In this document: piece by piece, positions 42,248-47,263 of the stretch | Layout of the letters: each line of letters begins with the position of its first letter | Numbering within the stretch: the first letter of the stretch is position 1 | NCBI GenBank assembly: GCA_016784355.1 | Contig: JADHUV010000019.1 | Location: 1-47,263, forward strand | Length of the DNA: 47,263 nt | Reading direction: 5' to 3' | Origin: Nitrospira sp. | Lineage (GTDB): Bacteria > Nitrospirota > Thermodesulfovibrionia > UBA6902 | Notes under the pieces: generated by a model | Database searches by the model: none | Told to the model about the DNA's origin: nothing | Seen by the model: the letters and a program-made list of their open reading frames with translations, nothing else | Made by a program: the position numbers and the translations under genes

Positions 42248-43075
42248 TTAAATGGAAGAGGCGCAATCTTTACAATATTTGGCATCACTGGCGTGTTCAG
42301 CACAACCGCACTGAGGGCAGGTAGCCAATTTGGCCATATTCTTTGCCGCACGTGCAATCTCTGCACTAATTATGCCGGTGGGTACTGCTATGATGCTGTA
42401 ACCGGTAATCATAATGAGAGATGCCAAAATCTGCCCCAGATTGGTCTTAGGTGCAATATCTCCGTATCCAACAGTCGTCAGGGTGACAACAGCCCAATAT
42501 ATACTTTTAGGAATGCTGGAAAATCCATTTTCCTCCCCCTCGACAAGGTACATAAGCGAACCAAATATAACAATCATAGTCAAAACAGTAAACAAAAAAA
42601 CAGCTATCTTACGCCTGCTTGCCCAGAGGGCACTCATTAACTGCTGGGACTCTGAAATATACTGAACAAGCTTCAGAACCCGGAATATTCTTAAAATTCT
42701 CAATATACGAATCGCTATCAGGTATTGACTGCCTGGTAAAATAATGCTCAAATATGTGGGCAGTATGGCAAGCATATCGACAATACCAAAAAAACTACCG
42801 ACATATTTCATCGGTCGCTTCAGAGAAAGGATTCTAATCAGGTATTCAGCTGAAAAAAGAAAAGTGAAAAACCACTCCGCAATATACAGTTCCTCTCCGT
42901 AAACATTGTGGATATCTTTAACGCTATCCAGCATTACCACAATTACACTCGCAATAATGCTCAGGAAAAGCAAAATATCAAAAGCCTTACCAGCCCGGGT
43001 ATCAGCCTCAAATATTATTGTATAAATAGAGGAACGCCATACGCTGGCAGTATATGGTTCAAACTTGCCGCTCAA
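42248..43075 (-). CDS. Voltage-gated-type potassium channel with a C-terminal zinc-ribbon
   Basis: The 275-residue protein has six membrane segments and a pore loop with the selectivity filter TVGYGD (in VVTLTTVGYGDIAP). Segment S4 contains regularly spaced arginines (RILRILRIFRVLKLV), so it resembles a voltage-sensing domain. The filter marks it as potassium selective. The last 30 residues carry CPQCGC and KYCKDC, two CxxC-type pairs that look like a zinc ribbon and are not part of ordinary channels of this type. It lies between the HD-GYP and HDOD genes and probably has no functional connection with them. Confidence 0.85.
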   Translation of the reverse strand: MSGKFEPYTASVWRSSIYTIIFEADTRAGKAFDILLFLSIIASVIVVMLDSVKDIHNVYGEELYIAEWFFTFLFSAEYLIRILSLKRPMKYVGSFFGIVDMLAILPTYLSIILPGSQYLIAIRILRILRIFRVLKLVQYISESQQLMSALWASRRKIAVFLFTVLTMIVIFGSLMYLVEGEENGFSSIPKSIYWAVVTLTTVGYGDIAPKTNLGQILASLIMITGYSIIAVPTGIISAEIARAAKNMAKLATCPQCGCAEHASDAKYCKDCASSI

Positions 43076-43108
43076 TTCAGATCCCTTCCGTTATAGCTCA
43101 CTGCCTAT

Positions 43109-43957
43109 TTATTCCATTCCGAATATATCGATTGATGTGATTTCCGTAGCAATTTCTAACTTCATCTGGCTGAATCTGTCTTCTGTAATATCCAGCAGCA
43201 CAAGGGCCTCCGGTTCAAAGGGATAATCTGAACGATCATTTACAGGAAATATATTATTTAAGTACACAAGATGATCTGCTATGTGAATAAGTGCAGCGTG
43301 TTGGCGATTGCCCTTAGACTCAAGAGGATAATGATGATATTGAGTTGTATTTATAATAGATTCAGGCAATCCCCATTCATTAAGCAGCCACGCCCCGATA
43401 TCATAATGAGCATAGCCAAGAATTCTTTTTTCAGCTTCTATAAGAGAGATACTTTCAGCCTGCATACAGGTGATAACCTTTGAGTAGATATCCGGAAAAT
43501 ACTTTGCCAGTACAAGATATCCGATATCATGTATTATACCGTTGATAAACATCTCAGAGCCGTTTTTCAATTTAAGCATCGAACATATTTTTTGCGCCAG
43601 TGAACCGACAACCACAGAATGTCTGAATACAGTTTTATAGTCTATAGGGCCGCCCGTATGACTATCATCAAGGAATGTCATTAAGGATATTCCGAGGGCG
43701 ATATTGCGGACATTGCTAAACCCGATTCGCATTATCGCATTATCAATCTTACTCGTCTCTGAACCAAAACCGTAAAATGCCGAATTAGCTACCCCCATAA
43801 TTTTGGAAGCGATAACAGGATCACGAATCACTATTTCTTCCAGACTTTCCGCAGACACCAGTTCATCATCTACAAGTCGCAATATTTGCTGTGCAACGAT
43901 TGGCAGAGTGGGGAGTTTACTGATACTCTGAACGTGTTTCTTCAGCTGAATATTCAT
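43109..43957 (-). CDS. HDOD domain protein
   Basis: The 282-residue protein is a single HDOD domain (LPTLPIVAQQILRLVDDELVSAESLEEIVIRDPVIASKIMGVANSAFYG at residues 16-64, then the helix with FINGIIHDIGYLVLAKYFP). HDOD domains are related to HD phosphohydrolases but usually lack full catalytic residues and act in signalling, often with cyclic di-GMP proteins, as here. The sequence LLxHDIGY retains an HD pair. It follows no obvious operon partner, though the two genes downstream are on the same strand. The function is unknown. Confidence 0.85.
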   Translation of the reverse strand: MNIQLKKHVQSISKLPTLPIVAQQILRLVDDELVSAESLEEIVIRDPVIASKIMGVANSAFYGFGSETSKIDNAIMRIGFSNVRNIALGISLMTFLDDSHTGGPIDYKTVFRHSVVVGSLAQKICSMLKLKNGSEMFINGIIHDIGYLVLAKYFPDIYSKVITCMQAESISLIEAEKRILGYAHYDIGAWLLNEWGLPESIINTTQYHHYPLESKGNRQHAALIHIADHLVYLNNIFPVNDRSDYPFEPEALVLLDITEDRFSQMKLEIATEITSIDIFGME

Positions 43958-44022
43958 TTAATAATTATATCATAAACCCCTGCCCGTTTTTTTCTTCTTA
44001 TGTGTACCCTTTCTATAATAAT

Positions 44023-44050
44023 TTGACATACAGCCATAGCTCAATTTAAA
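44023..44050 (+). promoter_or_regulatory. Possible sigma-70 promoter of the FG-GAP gene
   Basis: A perfect TTGACA (44023-44028) and TTTAAA (44045-44050) are 16 bases apart. The start would be near 44057, about 25 bases before the TTG start codon. Confidence 0.45.
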
Positions 44051-44082
44051 CTTCAGAAATTAAAATATACGGGAGTTTTCAT

Positions 44083-45204
44083 TTGCCTTATCCACGACAA
44101 ACAGCCAAATTATATGCTTACTTATTTGTACTCAGCATTATAATTTTATTGACACTCAATACAATGCACTACTCTGATTACCGTACCAACCTGCAAAAAG
44201 GCATTAAGCTCACGGTGCATGGTACTGAACTTACCGCTGCTAAATGGGCAGTTCCTGTAGTATATGACTGGGATAAAGATGGCAAAAAAGACCTTCTCGT
44301 TGGCCGTAATTTACTTGATACAGCAGGAGTCCCCTCCGGACTGATAACTTATTTCAGAAACATTGGCTCTGATTCATCACCTGCACTGGATTATCCTGAA
44401 AATATCCAGACCTGCAGCATTGAATGTACTGAACTGAGTGTCAATGCCTTTGGATGACTCGGCTCATATCCTACAGTCGTGGACTGGAATAATGACGAAA
44501 AAGCAGACCTGCTGGCAGGAGATACATCCGGTGGCATCCAGGTGTTTCTCAATAACTCAGCAACTTCAAGACCACAGCTATCCAAAGGTCAGTATATTTA
44601 TGCAGACAGCCAGTTACTAAATGGTGGGGAAAGAATGACACCTGATATTGCGGACTGGAACAGCGATGGGAAAAAAGACATAATTGCCGGCAATATGAAT
44701 GGGAATCTCCGTGTATATTTAAATGAGGGAAGTGATGAATCACCTCTTTTCAAATCTTTTACTCATGTTCGAATCAAGGACAGAATATTTGATTTAGGTT
44801 CCAGGTCTGCACCCCGAATATTTGACTGGGATGGAGACGGTCTACAGGATATTCTTACAGGTGAAATGAATGGCTATATTTATTATTTAAAAAATACAGG
44901 TACCACTGCCAGTCCGGAATTTCAGCAATATGGAAAACTGATGCTGAATAATGGTGAATTTCTTCGATACCCTGATTCCTCAGGCAATCCACGTTCCAGG
45001 CTTTATATTACCGACTGGAACAATGACGGGCTAAACGATATACTCACAGGAGGGAGGACTGGAGAGATCATCTTACACCTGAACTCTGGTAAAAAAGATT
45101 ATTCCCCTTCATCAGTTATCAGGCTCATAGTAAATTCTCTGAAAGAAAGGGTACTCTCCACTAAACTGCTGATGCGCCGATTAGTAAAAGCTCCAGAAGA
45201 GTAA
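44083..45204 (+). pseudogene. FG-GAP/VCBS-type repeat protein interrupted by one in-frame TGA
   Basis: From a TTG at 44083, set by GGGAG at 44071-44075, the frame runs to 45204 with a single TGA at 44455-44457 (codon 125). Read through, it would be 373 residues: a membrane anchor or signal (LYAYLFVLSIIILLTLNTMHY), then about six beta-propeller-like repeats with calcium-binding motifs such as DWDKDGKKDLLVG, DWNNDEKADLLAG, DWNSDGKKDIIAG, DWDGDGLQDILTG and DWNNDGLNDILTG. The codons on both sides of the TGA fit the repeat pattern with no shift. The protein may be dead, or the TGA may be a sequencing error. Such propellers usually mediate surface adhesion or matrix binding. Confidence 0.75.
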
Positions 45205-45277
45205 TTAACCTACCTTGCCCTGCCCTCCAGACATAATAAGAGACTTCTGATGCAGATCAGATGGATATAATTAAATA

Positions 45278-45300
45278 AAAATAACGAGTTATGTTATTTT
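45278..45300 (+). promoter_or_regulatory. Inverted repeat upstream of the sigma-54 activator gene
   Basis: AAAATAAC (45278-45285) and GTTATTTT (45293-45300) are perfect complements, and a direct repeat of ATAACGA occurs at 45281 and 45301. They lie about 30-55 bases before the start codon of the regulator at 45332. The sequence is AT-rich, so the match is of modest significance; it could be an operator. Confidence 0.3.
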
Positions 45301-45331
45301 ATAACGAATATAAGGACACTACTTTCGAAGA

Positions 45332-46672
45332 ATGATCAAAAAAAACATACTAATAATTGATGATGACAGGGAGATGCTGGATACTTATGTCCGAATCCTT
45401 GAAAATAATCATTATAATTGTACTGTAACCCAGGACCCTGCACTGGCACTGGAAAAAGCCGCTCAGAATTTTCCTGATATCGTGCTGACAGAACTGGAGA
45501 TGCCGAATGTAAAGGGACTCGAGATTCTGAAGGCAATAAAGAATGTCGATCCATCTGCAATAGTGATAATACTTACAGGCACTGCAACGATACCCGGTGC
45601 GGTCGATGCCATGAAACTCGGGGCATTTGATTACATTGCCAAACCCTATTCCGCTGACGAATTACTTCTTGTCCTGGACAGGGCATTTCAGCTTAAGAAC
45701 CTCACCCAAGAAAACACCCGCCTGAGAAGAGATTTATCAGAGTGCCATGACTTCCCTAACATTATTGGCGAGAGCAAGCAGATGGGGAAAATTTATGAGA
45801 CCATCGAGATGGTATCAAAAACCGACTCCTCCATATTAATTACCGGCGAGAATGGTACTGGAAAAGAATTAATCGCCACGACCATACACTATCAGAGTAA
45901 ACGCAAAGATGAGCCTTTAATACGGGTTAATTGTGCTGCATTTCCTGAAAACCTCGTTGAGAGTGAACTTTTCGGATATGACAAGGGAGCCTTTACCGGT
46001 GCCTCACAGCAAAAGCTAGGCAGGTTTGAACTAGCCGACAACGGCACAATCTTTCTCGATGAGATAGGTGAACTGCCCGGCTCTGTTCAGGTAAAACTCT
46101 TGAGGGTTTTACAGGACGGCTCTTTTGAGCGCCTCGGCGGCACAAAAACTATCAAGGTCGATGTAAGGGTTGTCAGTGCTACTAACAGAGACCTCGATGA
46201 AGACGTCAGGAGCGGCCGCTTTCGGGAAGACCTTTTCTACAGGCTGAATGTTATCCCTGTACACATGCCTTCACTGAAAGAACGTAAAGAAGACATACCT
46301 CTTTTGATTGAACACTTTCTTTCTATATATAATTGCCGCTTCGGCAGGCGTGCTGTTTTTAAGCACGATGCTATAATGGTGCTGATGGAATATGAGTTTC
46401 CAGGCAATATCCGGGAACTTGGCAATATTATAGAAAGATGTATTACCCTGTCGCCCAGTGATACGATCACAAAGGATGAACTTCCTCCTCATATAATCAG
46501 CAAAAAAGGCGGCACATCAACTGATACTCTTTATACCGTAACTGCTGAGGCTGAGATGATGCATATAAAGAAGATCTTAAGTGTAACCAAGGGCAAGAAG
46601 ACCGAGGCCGCGGAAATACTAGGTATCAGCAGGAAAAACCTTTGGGAAAAAATGAAGTCCTACGGTTTATAA
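45332..46672 (+). CDS. NtrC-family sigma-54-dependent activator with Glu at the phosphoacceptor position
   Basis: The 446-residue protein has a receiver domain, an AAA+ domain (Walker A GENGTGKE, the canonical GAFTGA loop) and a Fis-type helix-turn-helix (KKTEAAEILGISRKNLWEKM). The phosphoacceptor position reads VLTELEMPN, with Glu54 in place of Asp; the acidic residues in LIIDDDRE, a Thr in IILTGTA and the Lys in YIAKPYS are retained. In NtrC the engineered D54E change gives phosphorylation-independent activity, so this regulator may be constitutively active or controlled by other means. A sigma-54 promoter for a small protein resembling its DNA-binding domain lies downstream. Confidence 0.92.
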   Translation: MIKKNILIIDDDREMLDTYVRILENNHYNCTVTQDPALALEKAAQNFPDIVLTELEMPNVKGLEILKAIKNVDPSAIVIILTGTATIPGAVDAMKLGAFDYIAKPYSADELLLVLDRAFQLKNLTQENTRLRRDLSECHDFPNIIGESKQMGKIYETIEMVSKTDSSILITGENGTGKELIATTIHYQSKRKDEPLIRVNCAAFPENLVESELFGYDKGAFTGASQQKLGRFELADNGTIFLDEIGELPGSVQVKLLRVLQDGSFERLGGTKTIKVDVRVVSATNRDLDEDVRSGRFREDLFYRLNVIPVHMPSLKERKEDIPLLIEHFLSIYNCRFGRRAVFKHDAIMVLMEYEFPGNIRELGNIIERCITLSPSDTITKDELPPHIISKKGGTSTDTLYTVTAEAEMMHIKKILSVTKGKKTEAAEILGISRKNLWEKMKSYGL

Positions 46673-46859
46673 GTAATTCCAGCCGCCCACGAAGATCACA
46701 TAACGACCCATACTTCACAAAGAATGTTACTTCCGGGTAACAAGTCTCAGAGCAATGTAACGAACTACAATGTAATCTCACCAAACGTCCTGAGTCATGC
46801 TTCATATAACTGCACGATTAATAAACATACTGTCTTTATAACCAGCAAAATCAGTTTAT
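46673..46859. other. Intergenic region before the sigma-54 promoter
   Basis: About 190 bases without a gene. It is where enhancer sites for the sigma-54 promoter at 46860 would lie, but no strong dyad stands out to the eye. Confidence 0.4.
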
Positions 46860-46875
46860 TGGCACTATTCTTGCT
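46860..46875 (+). promoter_or_regulatory. Perfect-consensus sigma-54 promoter
   Basis: TGGCAC (46860-46865), five bases (TATTC), then TTGCT (46871-46875) matches the TGGCAC-N5-TTGCW consensus in every defined position. The transcription start should be near 46887, giving a leader of about 64 bases before the ATG at 46951. Confidence 0.85.
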
Positions 46876-46950
46876 GATATTTTTATAGATATTTCTGTTC
46901 ACTTAAATACTTTCATGACAGGTTGCCTTAATTTTTTCAGGGATTTATTG

Positions 46951-47145
46951 ATGGACAAACATAATAAAGAACATGTACCGGTGCAATCGCTTTCCGAGGT
47001 GGCGGCTGATGCTGAAAAAGATCACATATCTAAAGTGCTGGCTTTTACAAAAGGAAACAAGACCCAGGCTGCAGCGATGCTTGGCATCAGCAGAAAAAAT
47101 CTGTGGGAAAAAATAAAGGCTTACCAGCCCCCTGTGTCAGGATAG
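46951..47145 (+). CDS. Stand-alone Fis-type HTH protein, paralogue of an NtrC C-terminal domain
   Basis: From the ATG at 46951 the product has 64 residues; the frame is open to 46915, but GGGA lies before 46951 and no ribosome site before 46915. The C-terminal part (HISKVLAFTKGNKTQAAAMLGISRKNLWEKIKAYQPP) closely follows the HTH of the regulator encoded at 45332-46672 (HIKKILSVTKGKKTEAAEILGISRKNLWEKMKSYG), in the same order. No receiver or AAA+ domain is present. It could bind the same DNA sites and compete with, or assist, the full-length activator. The perfect sigma-54 promoter directly upstream shows that it is expressed as its own unit. It is a short protein, but the HTH is convincing. Confidence 0.8.
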   Translation: MDKHNKEHVPVQSLSEVAADAEKDHISKVLAFTKGNKTQAAAMLGISRKNLWEKIKAYQPPVSG

Positions 47146-47146
47146 A

Positions 47147-47190
47147 TGTCGCCACAAATAAACTAAACAGGGAGCGGAGAAGAGGCGACA
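47147..47190. repeat. Inverted repeat next to the transposase start
   Basis: TGTCGCC (47147-47153) and GGCGACA (47184-47190) are perfect complements 30 bases apart, with the transposase ATG two bases later. It may be the terminal region of the insertion sequence, whose exact left boundary cannot be defined here; it starts just after the stop of the HTH gene. Confidence 0.4.
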
Positions 47191-47191
47191 G

Positions 47192-47263
47192 ATGTCAAAG
47201 TATACGGAAGAATACAAAGCAGGGATAGTGAGGAGAATGATGTCACCAATATCTGAGTCGGTG
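47192..47263 (+). mobile_element. IS3-type transposase OrfA, N-terminal fragment at the window edge
   Basis: An ATG at 47192, with GGAG upstream, opens 24 codons beginning MSKYTEEYKAGIVRRMMSP, typical for the HTH-containing first frame of IS3-family and related transposases. The gene continues beyond the window. Because the first bases of the window are also an insertion-sequence end, but with a different sequence, two elements flank this region. Confidence 0.65.

Noticed and set aside
44455..44457. Selenocysteine at the in-frame TGA
   Set aside because: There is no convincing SECIS hairpin just downstream, and the repeat pattern offers no reason for a catalytic residue there.
1..47263. CRISPR arrays, tRNA or rRNA genes
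   Set aside because: No regularly spaced direct repeats and no recognisable tRNA or rRNA sequence were seen by eye.

Overview
The window comes from a flagellated Gram-negative bacterium of moderate to low GC. The gene content (PyrR-controlled pyr operon with a type B PyrK/PyrD dihydroorotate dehydrogenase, PEP-CTERM surface proteins ending in PEPVSTTLFILGG, several sigma-54 activators, a ClpS/ClpA/Aat N-end-rule set, MotE at the end of the flagellar operon) would suit Nitrospirota or a deltaproteobacterium-like lineage. That assignment is inference; no rRNA or tRNA gene is visible.

Layout. (1) 1-149: an insertion-sequence end cutting a glcD-like FAD oxidase after 36 codons; then a CheX gene. 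(2) 860-13101, plus strand: promoter, PyrR-binding leader, pyrR, intrinsic attenuator, pyrB, pyrC, carA, a small membrane protein, carB, greA, pyrK, pyrD, a SAM hydrolase and a glycosyltransferase-like gene. The core is complete de novo UMP synthesis as far as orotate. (3) 13109-14692, minus: a B12-binding radical SAM protein. (4) 14815-18141, minus: two paralogous PEP-CTERM surface proteins with duplicated promoter regions, bracketing an orphan HigA-type antitoxin gene and a phd-vapC toxin-antitoxin pair. (5) 18198-32829, minus: CheY-like regulator, CheC, PAS-GGDEF, NtrC-type regulator, TPR protein, FleS/FleR-like two-component pair, then flgB-flgC-fliE-fliF-fliG-fliH-fliI-fliJ-motE, with sigma-54 promoters before the TPR gene and flgB. 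(6) 33094-40944: rlmN, a flavodoxin-fold reductase, a receiver-GGDEF-HD-GYP protein, ribF, and clpS-clpA-aat. (7) 40945-43957, minus: an HD-GYP protein, a voltage-gated-type ion channel and an HDOD protein. (8) 44083-47263, plus: an FG-GAP repeat gene broken by one in-frame TGA, an NtrC-type regulator with Glu at the phosphoacceptor position, a sigma-54 promoter driving a stand-alone Fis-like HTH protein, and the start of an IS3-type transposase at the window edge.

The most unusual region is the PEP-CTERM pair. Each gene has a TTGACA -35 separated from its -10 by a spacer containing exactly nine C residues on the coding strand, with two inverted repeats just upstream of the -35. A homopolymeric C tract in a promoter spacer is the known architecture of phase-variable promoters such as Neisseria opc, so these two surface proteins may be switched by tract slippage. 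Other points of interest are the natural D-to-E phosphoacceptor change in the NtrC-type regulator at 45332, its linkage to a sigma-54-driven protein resembling its own DNA-binding domain, and the layered control of the pyr operon (PyrR-binding hairpin plus a terminator between pyrR and pyrB).
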